A DNA stretch of 64,000 bases, taken from the NCBI GenBank assembly GCA_013287815.1, contig JABDDC010000003.1, positions 1 through 64,000 on the forward strand. Direction: 5' to 3'. Of the stretch, positions 51,344 to 60,076 are shown piece after piece. The translations under genes were made by a program, and so were the position numbers. This stretch comes from Chlamydiota bacterium (lineage in GTDB: Bacteria > Chlamydiota > Chlamydiia > Chlamydiales > Parachlamydiaceae). Position 1 is the first letter of the stretch, and every line of letters begins with the position of its first letter. The notes below the pieces were generated by a model. The model did not search any database, was not told where the DNA came from, and saw only the letters and a program-made list of their open reading frames with translations.

Positions 51344-52864
51344 TCATACTGCGGGAACTTCGGCTTCGCCGATCTCTTCGCGCCCTTTTTCACCGATGAG
51401 CTGACAGAACTGTGTTCCAAGAGAACGGGCTGCAATGATCCAGAAGCCAATCACTACCATCAGGATGATGGCAACGTAAGGTGCGCTGGAACTGACTGTC
51501 GCAAAAGATAACAAAAGACCTTGGTGGATGAATGAGCCACCCGACTTGCCCAAACGGGATCCAACACCATCGATGGCAGCTTTGCCATTGAGCTTGGTCT
51601 CATGGTCGAGAGGAATGAACGCCATCTCTTTGGTGGCGTCGAAAGCTGAGTATTTACAACCTTTGCTGGTGCATACTTGTGCCGCACCGAAAAATACAGC
51701 GATCGCCAACGGAGTAGTCCCCGTGAGCATGTAAACAAAATCTTGCATATCAAACCGAAAAAGCATGAATGTAAAAAAACCTGCGCTGGTGATCAGCATA
51801 GAAACCGGCGTAATCAGTGCAGTGCGGGTCCATCCAAATCGGGAAATCAGCTTTGACATAAAGAGTGAACTTGTCGTAGCAATTACACCGACAGCAATGG
51901 TCATGCTATCCATATAGTGTTTAAAATCGCCCGGAGAAGGGTAAAGCTGTCTAAGCTGATCTTTCCACACGATTTCTACCATATTGATGACAAGGTTATA
52001 AGCAATTACCAGGACTGCAATGCAGAGGAGATATTTTGAGTTGGCCAAGTAAGAGAGGCTTTCTTTGATAGAAAGTTTTTTCTTCTTTAAAACTGGCTGT
52101 CCAATCTTTACCTCATGGAAAGCGGTGTACTCCGGCCCTTGCAAGACGTTTTTATTCATCCAGCGGTAGGTGAGCATCGCTATGCATCCCGATACTATAA
52201 CAGTACCGACGAGGATTTGTAGAGTGGATTCCCAGCTTACATCAGCTGGAATAATCTTGCCAAAACTTCCGGCGATAATGGCCGCAGAGCTGGCAATAAC
52301 GCTCAAAGTACCATAAAAGCGACGCGCTTCTTTGATCTTGGTGATCTCATTGGCAAAGCCCCAGAATAAGACGGTGAGGACAATGCTGCCCCAGAGCTCG
52401 CTGACAACGTAAAAAAGGGTGAAAGTCCAGTTGCGGTACATCATGATCATCCCCTTAAATCCGGCCGGAAGTATAGTCTCGAGGTGGTCGGCTAGCTGAT
52501 TAGGATGGAGATAATCACGAATAGGATAAAAGACATAGGTAAACAGGCCGAAGAAGATAAGGAAAAAAGAGATAATAATGTAAAAGACTTTTTCTTGGCT
52601 GAAGCGGTTGGATAGCTTGGTGAAAGCATAAGTGAAAAGAACAGCCATAGGCAATAACACCCATACTTTGATGAACGGAAGAACTTCGGCTCCGGAAGAT
52701 GCGGCTGTAACGACCAAAGTGTCTTTGACATTTCGCAGGATGCTGTAGTTAAAACAAATGAAAAATAGCATAATCATCATCGGGACGACTTTTTTGAGCT
52801 CGCTTCTATGCAGAGGCCAAAAAATGGATCTTAACTTACCAAACTCATTATCTATATTAGGCAT
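51344..52864 (-). CDS. NTT-family nucleotide transporter, 506 residues
   Basis: One of two adjacent ATP/ADP translocase-family proteins with about eleven to twelve membrane helices. Diagnostic stretches include LKKVVPMMIMLFFICFNYSI, SILRNVKDTLVVTAASSGAE with the conserved K, and SKGCKYSAFDATKEMAFIPL. The family exchanges host ATP for ADP (energy parasitism) or imports other nucleotides. Members differ in substrate, and sequence reading cannot decide. Its C terminus is shorter than that of the neighbour. Confidence 0.95.
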   Translation of the reverse strand: MPNIDNEFGKLRSIFWPLHRSELKKVVPMMIMLFFICFNYSILRNVKDTLVVTAASSGAEVLPFIKVWVLLPMAVLFTYAFTKLSNRFSQEKVFYIIISFFLIFFGLFTYVFYPIRDYLHPNQLADHLETILPAGFKGMIMMYRNWTFTLFYVVSELWGSIVLTVLFWGFANEITKIKEARRFYGTLSVIASSAAIIAGSFGKIIPADVSWESTLQILVGTVIVSGCIAMLTYRWMNKNVLQGPEYTAFHEVKIGQPVLKKKKLSIKESLSYLANSKYLLCIAVLVIAYNLVINMVEIVWKDQLRQLYPSPGDFKHYMDSMTIAVGVIATTSSLFMSKLISRFGWTRTALITPVSMLITSAGFFTFMLFRFDMQDFVYMLTGTTPLAIAVFFGAAQVCTSKGCKYSAFDATKEMAFIPLDHETKLNGKAAIDGVGSRLGKSGGSFIHQGLLLSFATVSSSAPYVAIILMVVIGFWIIAARSLGTQFCQLIGEKGREEIGEAEVPAV

Positions 52865-52999
52865 TTTATATCCTTTGTAGACAATTATTATATCCTAAAA
52901 CGTAATTATTATTCAATAACAAATTTGATAAATCTTTTTTTAAAATAACAGAATTTGCAATTTGGAATTAGGCCCTAGAGTATAAAACTGTAATTTTCC

Positions 53000-54718
53000 T
53001 TAGATTGCTTGCTGTTGTAAGTCAGCAATGGGATCTAGTGCTGGCGCTATCTTAGAGATTTGAGGTTGAGGCTCAGATACAAATTCTTCGACTGGATCAG
53101 GCTCGGTCTTAGCAATGATATTTTCTAGGGGTTCGGTGGTTGTTAAGGCGTTAAACTGCTTACCGAGGAGCCTAATGGAAATCACCCAGACAATAATCAC
53201 TGTGAAAAGAAGGACGGCGACGTAAGGGGCGCCCGCACTGAGGGTCGAGAAAAGGATCAAAAAGGTCTGATGGACCACTGATCCGGCCGATTTACCCATA
53301 CGTGAACAAACACCGTCGATGGCTGCTTTGCCAACCAGCTTGGATTCCGGACTCAGGGGAACAAAGGCAATTTCCTTAGTCGCATCGAAGACAGAATACT
53401 TGGCGCCGCGGCTTAAAATATTCTGTGAGGTTCCAAAAAAGACAACCAGCATGAGCGGTGTCATTTCCAGGAAGGGGAAAACAAGATCCGGATAGGCTTT
53501 TGCGAAGAAAAACCCAAAAAAACCGATGCTGGTAACGAGCAAGATTATCGGTGTCAGTAAAGCTGTGAAGGTCCATCCATACTTGCGGATAGCGTTTCCG
53601 GACACGAACAGGGAGCTTAAAGTAGCTACCAATCCGATGAGCGAAACGATGTGGTTCATGTAGGTCGTGTAGTCATTTGGATCGGGATACAGTTCACTCA
53701 CCTGGTGTTTCCAAAGCACTTCAGTCAAATTAATTACCAGGTTGTAACAAATAACAATGCCGGCAATGGAAAGAAGGTAATTGGAACCAAGCAAATAGGA
53801 GAAGCTCTGCCTAAGGGAAAGCTTACCCTGAACACTCCCTTCAGTCTTAACAGAAACAGGATCGTAATACCTTTTGTCAGATAGGACGTTGACGTTCATC
53901 CATCTGAAGATAGCAAGGGCAATAAGGCCGAAAATTATAACGAGGGAAACCATTAACACAAGCGATTGATACCAGGCGTCGGGTCCCAGGAAAGTGAACC
54001 CTCCCTGACGGGAGAAACTACAACAATACACCGAGGCTTGTCCCGCAAAGATGCCGGAGAAGTTAGCTCCTACCCCAAACAATCCGTAGAACCGCTTAGC
54101 TTCACCGATCTTCGTCACCTGATTGGCAAACCCCCAAAACAGCACAAACAGGACGGTGCTGCTCCAAAGTTCCGACATTACATAGAAGAGGGTGAAAGAC
54201 CAATAGCGGATCATGGCTATGAAGCCTTTGAATCCGGTAGGCAGAACTGTTTCGAGGTAGTCAGCGGTAGCGTTAGGGTGGATCAGGTCCCTATAGGGGT
54301 ATAGGACAAAGGTGAAAATAAAAAAATAAGTAAGGAAAATGCCAATAATCGTATAAAAAACAGTTTCGCGAGAGACTCGGTTGGAAAGCCAGGCAAAGAA
54401 AAAGGTCATCAATATTGCCCCCGGGAACATGGCCCAGACTTTCACAAAGGGAATGACTTCGGCGCCAGACGATTTGGCAGTGATCAGCAGGGAATCTTTT
54501 AGGGTTCTTAAAATATTGTAATCGAATGAAATAAAGAAAAACATCAACAACATGGGAATAAGCTTTTTAAGCTCAAACCGATGGACCGGCCATAGATAGC
54601 GTCTCCATGGTCTAAATTCTTGCGACCCTACTGGTGTCTCTGACATGCTAACCCTTTCCCCTTTCGAGGTTGACAGAAAATCAAAGCTTCTTCTGAATAA
54701 AAGTGATGAGAAGTACAA
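53000..54718 (-). CDS. NTT-family nucleotide transporter, 572 residues
   Basis: The second NTT protein shares LKKLIPMLLMFFFISFDYNI, RTLKDSLLITAKSSGAEVIP and GAKYSVFDATKEIAFVPLSP. It has an acidic, proline-containing C-terminal tail of about 45 residues (PDPVEEFVSEPQP) missing from its neighbour. The start used here adds about 24 residues; the internal ATG at 54646 (MSETPVGSQ) with GAAAGGGGA upstream is likely the true start. It may be the ATP/ADP exchanger. Adjacent divergent copies suggest different substrates. Confidence 0.95.
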   Translation of the reverse strand: MYFSSLLFRRSFDFLSTSKGERVSMSETPVGSQEFRPWRRYLWPVHRFELKKLIPMLLMFFFISFDYNILRTLKDSLLITAKSSGAEVIPFVKVWAMFPGAILMTFFFAWLSNRVSRETVFYTIIGIFLTYFFIFTFVLYPYRDLIHPNATADYLETVLPTGFKGFIAMIRYWSFTLFYVMSELWSSTVLFVLFWGFANQVTKIGEAKRFYGLFGVGANFSGIFAGQASVYCCSFSRQGGFTFLGPDAWYQSLVLMVSLVIIFGLIALAIFRWMNVNVLSDKRYYDPVSVKTEGSVQGKLSLRQSFSYLLGSNYLLSIAGIVICYNLVINLTEVLWKHQVSELYPDPNDYTTYMNHIVSLIGLVATLSSLFVSGNAIRKYGWTFTALLTPIILLVTSIGFFGFFFAKAYPDLVFPFLEMTPLMLVVFFGTSQNILSRGAKYSVFDATKEIAFVPLSPESKLVGKAAIDGVCSRMGKSAGSVVHQTFLILFSTLSAGAPYVAVLLFTVIIVWVISIRLLGKQFNALTTTEPLENIIAKTEPDPVEEFVSEPQPQISKIAPALDPIADLQQQAI

Positions 54719-54789
54719 TAGGTATAAGTCTTTAATGCGATTTAATCAAGCAGTTTCTTTGTATTTGTGCTTATAGTTTAACATACCCC

Positions 54790-55998
54790 TTATTCTTTTT
54801 CAAGTTTTTGTTTATTACTTAAAGCGTTTATTCCAGGTAAAGTGCCAAATTCAATCAATTCCAGCGATGCCCCACCGCCTGTGGAGATATGAGTCATCTG
54901 GCCCGCCAGGCCGGCTTGCTCAACAGCTGCCACAGAGTCCCCACCCCCAATGATCGTTGTTGCTGACAATCCGGCCAAAACTTTGGCGATAGCGCGCGTT
55001 CCCTTGGCAAAGGGAGGGCACTCAAAGATCCCTACAGGACCATTCCAAAAAATAGTCGAGCCTTTTTTTAGTTCTTCTGAATATTTTTTGATAGTCTCTG
55101 GACCAATATCAACCCCTTCATACCCATCGGGAATACCTTTTTGTATCATAATCACCTTGGATATTGCGCTGGGATCAACCTTTTGGGTAATGACAATGTC
55201 GAGAGGCAGCATGATTTTACATTTGCCTTTGGCATCCAAAATTTCTTTGGCTGCCTGGACAAATTCCGGCTCGTAAAGGGATGTACCAATGGGAATCTGC
55301 ATAGCTTTAAAGAAGGTATAAGCCATGGCACCGCCGATCATCAACACGTCTGCCTTTTGCATCAGCGCTTTGATCACATTAAATTTGGTGGAAATTTTAG
55401 CGCCTCCCAGAATGGCGTAGAAAGGCTTTCTCGGATGCAACAGCGCCTCGCCTAAAAACGAAAGCTCCTTTTCCATTAAAAAGCCAAAAGCAGCTCTATC
55501 AGAAAAAAGAGCGGGAACTTCAGTAATAGACGCATGTGCCCTGTGGGCGCACCCAAAAGCATCATCGATGTAGACGTCTCCCAGTTCCGCCAAAGACTTG
55601 GCGAATCCCGGCTCTTCAGAAGGCTTCTCCTCCCCTTTATGGAAGCGGAGGTTTTCGAGCAAAATCACTTCGCCCAGTTTTAATGCCCCAACCATCTTTT
55701 TTACTTCATTGCCAACGCAGTCTGGAGCCATTATGACAGTTTTTTTGAGCAGTTCCGACAGCCGTTTGGCCACAGGTGCCAGCGATGACTTAGGCTCTGG
55801 ACCCTTCGGACGGCCTAAATGACTCATTAAGAGAACTGAAGCGCCATTGTTCATGGCATATTGAATAGTGGGAAGTGCTGCTCTAATGCGTGTGTCGTCG
55901 GTGATTTCCCCATTTTCAATGGGTACATTGAAATCAACCCGGATCAAGGCTTTTTTCCCCTTCAGGTCCAGATCTTTAATGGATAACTTCTCCGACAC
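54790..55998 (-). CDS. pgk: Phosphoglycerate kinase
   Basis: Full-length PGK of 402 residues: ALIRVDFNVPIENGEI, LLMSHLGRPKG, NLRFHKGEEKP, DDAFGCAHRAHAS, the GGAKISTKFNVI hinge region, and GGGDSVAAVEQAGL for nucleotide binding near the C terminus. It makes ATP in glycolysis. Its promoter should lie in the region 55999-56200, which holds a nested palindrome. Confidence 0.98.
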   Translation of the reverse strand: MSEKLSIKDLDLKGKKALIRVDFNVPIENGEITDDTRIRAALPTIQYAMNNGASVLLMSHLGRPKGPEPKSSLAPVAKRLSELLKKTVIMAPDCVGNEVKKMVGALKLGEVILLENLRFHKGEEKPSEEPGFAKSLAELGDVYIDDAFGCAHRAHASITEVPALFSDRAAFGFLMEKELSFLGEALLHPRKPFYAILGGAKISTKFNVIKALMQKADVLMIGGAMAYTFFKAMQIPIGTSLYEPEFVQAAKEILDAKGKCKIMLPLDIVITQKVDPSAISKVIMIQKGIPDGYEGVDIGPETIKKYSEELKKGSTIFWNGPVGIFECPPFAKGTRAIAKVLAGLSATTIIGGGDSVAAVEQAGLAGQMTHISTGGGASLELIEFGTLPGINALSNKQKLEKE

Positions 55999-56110
55999 AA
56001 CATCACCATCCCAAGTAAAATTAAATTAAATTAGTGTAATAGCCCTTTCCCAAAATCTGGTCAAGTGGTTTTTAAGTTTTTGCCTCCTTCCACCAAAATG
56101 TAGTATTTGA

Positions 56111-56182
56111 CCAAACTTATACTCATCTCCTACCAATTATTTACCAAAATCTACCAAATTGGTAGCAATGGTATAAGTTTGG
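56111..56182. repeat. Nested palindrome upstream of pgk
   Basis: CCAAACTTATAC (56111-56122) pairs perfectly with GTATAAGTTTGG (56171-56182), and TACCAATT (56131-56138) with AATTGGTA (56157-56164) inside. TACCAA words recur between them. On the plus strand TTTTTG follows. It may be a regulatory site for pgk, a terminator or a small mobile element. No other feature is visible in 55999-56344. Confidence 0.8.
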
Positions 56183-56344
56183 TTTTTGTTTAGTTTTAAA
56201 CTTGTCCACGCCCTATGCGTGAACAAAAAAACATTACAAAAGGAAAAATAAAATATATAATAAAAAATTTGAGATTTGACTTAATGAAAAGAGTGGCTGG
56301 TTCTGACTGATTTTTACGTCTATAGCCTTAATAACTCCAAAAAT

Positions 56345-56596
56345 ATGATTATCTGGGTTCTTACTGGTGAGTTGATGCCCTTAGACTTACTGCCATCACC
56401 GATACGTGAATGGGTCATCGCGCTTCCATTTAGTTGTGGAATCTACATGCCAGCGGCATATCTCTCAGGGCGAATCGATACAAACGCCTTTATGAAAGGA
56501 TTTATCAGTCTTGCAATTGGAGGTGTTGTTTTTGGGCTATTAGCTCGGTTCGTATGGAAACAAGGGTTACGTCGTTACAGCGGAACGGGAGCATAG
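56345..56596 (+). pseudogene. C-terminal remnant of an ABC-2 permease (COG4587-like)
   Basis: The 83 codons correspond to the last part of a DUF990-region ABC permease: LPFSCGIYMPAAYLSG, GGVVFGLLARFVWKQGLRRY then SGTGA, the standard end of the first permease in these exporters. About 180 N-terminal residues are missing. No promoter or ribosome-binding site is evident. Confidence 0.65.
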
Positions 56597-57185
56597 GATT
56601 ATACTATTTCTTGTTGATGCACTTCAAATGGTCTTATTTGCTCATAACTTTGATGTGTTTTCCGAAAAAATTGTACACAGTGATCTGGATCTTCTTTTGT
56701 TAAGGCCTGTAAGCTCACAGCAATTGATGACATCACAAAAACTCCAATGTGGCTTCTTATTAAATGCTATTTTTGCTCTATCATGGTTGCTATGGAGCCT
56801 CTCATTGCTCCCTGAAGGTTTTCCTTGGATGCGTTCTTTGCTAATCTTTATCGTTGTGCCAGCCGCTCTCTCTATCTTCTATTCAACTCGACTAATATTT
56901 TGCACGGTAGCCTTGTTAATGACTAGAGCTGAGCATTTTCATGAACTTTATTTTACATTCTTTAAAATGGGCCAGAGACCTGATCATCTTTATGGACCTG
57001 GTATTCGCTATATTATCTTGCTGATTATCCCTGTAGGTATGATAGCCAGCTTTCCTACTAGAGTGCTTGTTGATCCCACAGACAGCTGGGCATTACCCGT
57101 ACTTCTCACGGTCGCTGTAGGCTTTCTGTTTTTAGCAAATCTCTTTTGGCCTCAGTCTGTGAAACGCTACATAACCATCGGCTAG
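56592..57185 (+). pseudogene. 5'-truncated ABC-2 permease (COG3694-like)
   Basis: The frame covers the second permease of the same exporter type from DALQMVLFAHNFDVFSEKIV, including HSDLDLLLLRPVSSQ (the conserved G-x-L-D-x-L-L-x-R-P loop), to the end. The first 60 or so residues are missing, and only a short gap separates it from the first remnant. The ATP-binding partner is not in the window, so the exporter is dead here. Confidence 0.65.
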
Positions 57186-57483
57186 GTTTAGTTTAGTAAT
57201 AGATAGTAGGATCAGGATTTGATTGCTGCGAATGGAATAAGTTGTTTTGTTAAGCAAGGCTTATCGAACCACTCAGATGGTGCAGATAATACCAAAAACA
57301 GTCATTGCAAAGGACGTGTCATTTTTTAAAAAAGTTCTAATTCTCATAGATTCTAAGTAATTCATTCACAACAATTTAATATTTCATTACATGGTACATT
57401 ATAATCATTTTTTACATGTAAGAATGATGTTTTTTGTGATTGTGATATACCTTAATGGTGTAATAAATTCATAAATCGTTTAG
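57186..57483. other. Intergenic region upstream of abiE with a palindrome
   Basis: No gene is visible. At 57404-57428 ATCATT and AATGAT flank a TTACATGTAA core, a candidate operator about 80 bases before the palindrome at 57484. Confidence 0.5.
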
Positions 57484-57512
57484 CAATATATACACGTTTC
57501 ATGTATATATTG
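57484..57512. promoter_or_regulatory. Palindromic operator before abiEi
   Basis: CAATATATACA and TGTATATATTG form a perfect 11-bp inverted repeat with 7 bases between, ending four bases before the ATG at 57517. AbiEi antitoxins repress their own promoters by binding inverted repeats; the position fits. Confidence 0.65.
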
Positions 57513-57516
57513 TACT

Positions 57517-58347
57517 ATGAATGAAAATGATATGGGTGGAATAGGAAAGCTTTCCCGTAAAAGGCTTTCGGACGTGATTAGACACTGCAAGGGCTGTATT
57601 AAAGCCGCAGATGTAGCTGATTGTCTTCAAATATCAGGGGCTAAAGCTAGAAATTTGCTAGCAATTTGGTCCAAACATGGATGGCTGCAAAGAATCCGAC
57701 CAGGGCTGTATTTGTCTGTCGAGTTGGCTTCAGAATCCCCCGATGACATTCTAATAGATCCTTGGGTTATTGCGATGCAGCTGTACTCACCCTGTTATTT
57801 AGGAGGATGGTCAGCTTGTCAACATTGGGATTTAACAGAGCAAATTTTTGATAAGACTCTGGTCTTAACTTCCAAACGAATAAATGGGAAAGAACAGACA
57901 GCCGGAAATATGCATTTCCTTATCAAGAAGACCAATTCTACAAAATTTTTTGGCCTCAAAACCGTTTGGAAGGAATCTGTTAAAATACAAATTTCTGATC
58001 CTCATAAAACGATCATTGATATTCTCGATGATCCCTCTCTTGCTGGAGGGATTCGCTCTGTTGCTGATATGCTTCAGAAATACCTGAAATCGGAACATTT
58101 TAATTCCTCGTTGTTAATGGAATATGCCTTCAAGATGAATAACAAAACCGTCTTTAAAAGATTGGGTTATTTGCTTTCTATGCTCAAATTTGAAGACACC
58201 GTCTTAATAGAGCAATGTCGACAAAATATCAGCCAGGGCAATTCTCAAATCGACCCTATTTCCAAGGGCAAGCGACTCATTAAAAAATGGGGGCTTTGGC
58301 TTCCCAATGACTTTAAAAACACTTTTCAGATGAGTGAAAATTCATGA
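57517..58347 (+). CDS. abiEi: AbiEi-type antitoxin
   Basis: A 276-residue protein with an N-terminal winged helix (AADVADCLQISGAKARNLLAIW then HGWLQRIRPGLYL), the typical start of AbiEi antitoxins, and a C-terminal domain (DPWVIAMQLYSPCYLGGWSA, SDPHKTIIDILDDP, GGIRSVADML) shared with the family. The toxin gene follows with a four-base overlap (ATGA). It would act as antitoxin and repressor in this type IV system. Confidence 0.88.
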   Translation: MNENDMGGIGKLSRKRLSDVIRHCKGCIKAADVADCLQISGAKARNLLAIWSKHGWLQRIRPGLYLSVELASESPDDILIDPWVIAMQLYSPCYLGGWSACQHWDLTEQIFDKTLVLTSKRINGKEQTAGNMHFLIKKTNSTKFFGLKTVWKESVKIQISDPHKTIIDILDDPSLAGGIRSVADMLQKYLKSEHFNSSLLMEYAFKMNNKTVFKRLGYLLSMLKFEDTVLIEQCRQNISQGNSQIDPISKGKRLIKKWGLWLPNDFKNTFQMSENS

Positions 58348-59192
58348 TAGATAAATACGAAATATTGAAAACAGCTAAATTGCTTGGTCTACAACCGACA
58401 ACAGTTGAGAAGGATTATGTGCTTGGATGGGTGCTGATGGCAATTCAAGAGCATCCCGAATGTCAAGAAAAATGGATCTTTAAAGGAGGAACCTGTCTTA
58501 AAAAATGCTTCTTTGACAACTACAGATTTTCTGAAGATTTAGATTTTACAATTCTGGCTCAAGACCATATCGAAGAAGCTTTAATGAAAAAAATCCTTAA
58601 AGATGCCGGTGAGTGGGTGTATGAACAATCAGGCATAGAACTGCCCGAAAAGCATATTTCAGTAGACCTTTACAAGAATCCTCATGGTGTTTTTTCAATT
58701 GAAGGCAAACTCACTTACTTTGGTCCCTTGAAGCAAAAAACTAATTTTCCTCGCATTAAACTTGATCTGACTGCCCACGAAAAGGTGGTTTTGGCACCTG
58801 AAAGGCGCACAATTTTTCACAACTACTCCGACAAACCTACCAATGCCCCACTTGTTTTAAGCTACTGCTATGAAGAGATTTTTGCAGAAAAACTTCGTGC
58901 TTTAGCGGAACGCGCACGTCCTCGCGACCTTTATGACGTTATTCATCTCTATGAAGAGCGGCACCGTCTTTCAGACAAAGATAAGTTTATAGAATCCTTG
59001 TCAGCTAAATGTGAGTTCAAAAAGATTCCGGTACCAACCCTGGAATACATAGAGCGCCATCCTCAAAAAATGACTCTTTCATCGGAATGGGAAAATATGC
59101 TTCGTCACCAGCTTCCTGATTTGAAGCCCTTTGCTTATTTTTGGGAACAACTAGAACATATTTTTGAATGGGTACACAGCCCAAAGGGGTAA
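58344..59192 (+). CDS. abiEii: AbiEii-type nucleotidyltransferase toxin, 3' end possibly frameshifted
   Basis: The core motifs WIFKGGTCLKKC and FSEDLDFTI (D-x-D metal site) and LVLSYCYEEIFAEKLRALAERARPRDLYDV identify an AbiEii/DUF1814 nucleotidyltransferase; toxins of this type modify tRNA. After PKG at the end, loss of one base from the G4 run at 59186-59189 would extend the frame by about 24 residues (KHECIDELDAQIEKELPY and onward) to a stop at 59263-59265, with plausible coding content. So this copy may be slightly truncated. Confidence 0.88.
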   Translation: MIDKYEILKTAKLLGLQPTTVEKDYVLGWVLMAIQEHPECQEKWIFKGGTCLKKCFFDNYRFSEDLDFTILAQDHIEEALMKKILKDAGEWVYEQSGIELPEKHISVDLYKNPHGVFSIEGKLTYFGPLKQKTNFPRIKLDLTAHEKVVLAPERRTIFHNYSDKPTNAPLVLSYCYEEIFAEKLRALAERARPRDLYDVIHLYEERHRLSDKDKFIESLSAKCEFKKIPVPTLEYIERHPQKMTLSSEWENMLRHQLPDLKPFAYFWEQLEHIFEWVHSPKG

Positions 59193-59333
59193 ACATGAAT
59201 GTATTGATGAACTTGACGCTCAAATTGAAAAGGAGCTGCCTTATCTTGCTGAAGTTTGTCAATAGCCAAAAGCAAAGAAAATAAACCCTAAAAAATGCAA
59301 CAATCCACCACTTTAGATGTTGAAAGGGATCAC

Positions 59334-59720
59334 ATGACCAATATCATTAATGAACTTGGACAGCCAATTGGCTTTGTTTTAGAAAAAGCGGGGTGTTCCC
59401 AAGTCCTGATGACAGAGCATGCCTTCGAACATAATCCGAATTCCATTGTTTACCAGGCGAGGGCTATAGGATATCAGAGAAAGTTACTTGAACTAACCAT
59501 ATTTTTTAGATCCAATCTTCTAACCTGTTTTCCAACTTTCCTTAAATGTTTTCAAGGACTTCCGTTAAGCAAAGAAGACACTGAACATTTGAGCAAGATT
59601 AGCAGACAATTAATGAACGAAGACACAGAAGCTTGCCGGAAAGAAGGGGGGATATTTATTTACAGAAATTCAATCTTTCAAAACCCTATAACGCAAGTGC
59701 AAGACGGTGCAACGAGTTGA
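59334..59720 (+). CDS. Hypothetical protein
   Basis: I do not recognise this protein of 128 residues. The start at 59334 is preferred over 59295 because GAAAGGGATCAC precedes it. It begins TNIINELGQPIGFVLEKAG, has no signal peptide or clear membrane helix, and is rich in short helices. It stands alone after the AbiE genes. Confidence 0.45.
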   Translation: MTNIINELGQPIGFVLEKAGCSQVLMTEHAFEHNPNSIVYQARAIGYQRKLLELTIFFRSNLLTCFPTFLKCFQGLPLSKEDTEHLSKISRQLMNEDTEACRKEGGIFIYRNSIFQNPITQVQDGATS

Positions 59721-60062
59721 AACATCGACAACTAACAACGGCAAAGATTGACTTGCATTATTGATGTGAGGTTTTTATAGCTTTTCACCGCTATAATAAG
59801 TAGCTATGGGTCGGCTGGGTGGGTGGATATGGATATATAGCCGTTATACCCCGCTACTATAGCCCGCAACGCAAAGCGGCGACGACAACCCGCCCCACAC
59901 TGTGAACGGGTACGATTTTTCGTGGTTTTTCATGTTTTTTCATATCAATTATAATTATTTTGCATTATAATTATAATTACGAGACCTATGTGGTTGGTTT
60001 AGTATGATATATAATAAATTTATATAAAGTAGACTTAACTAACATTTAAATTAAAAAAATAA
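59721..60062. other. Intergenic region with GC-rich structured segment, no gene
   Basis: A hairpin TTATAGC/GCTATAA lies at 59775-59796. Bases about 59805-59920 are unusually GC-rich for this region (GGGTCGGCTGGGTGGGTGG, CCCGCAACGCAAAGCGGCG) and contain several short stems. AATTATAATTA occurs twice, at 59947 and 59969, in the AT-rich sequence that follows. I could not assign an RNA family. Confidence 0.4.
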
Positions 60063-60073
60063 GGGGGGGGGGG
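60063..60073 (+). promoter_or_regulatory. Tract of 11 G's acting as ribosome-binding site
   Basis: Eleven G's end three bases before the ATG at 60077. Part of the tract must serve as the Shine-Dalgarno element. Slipped-strand changes in length would alter spacing little but could change promoter or mRNA properties; such tracts mediate phase variation in chlamydial surface genes. Confidence 0.7.
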
Positions 60074-60076
60074 TTA

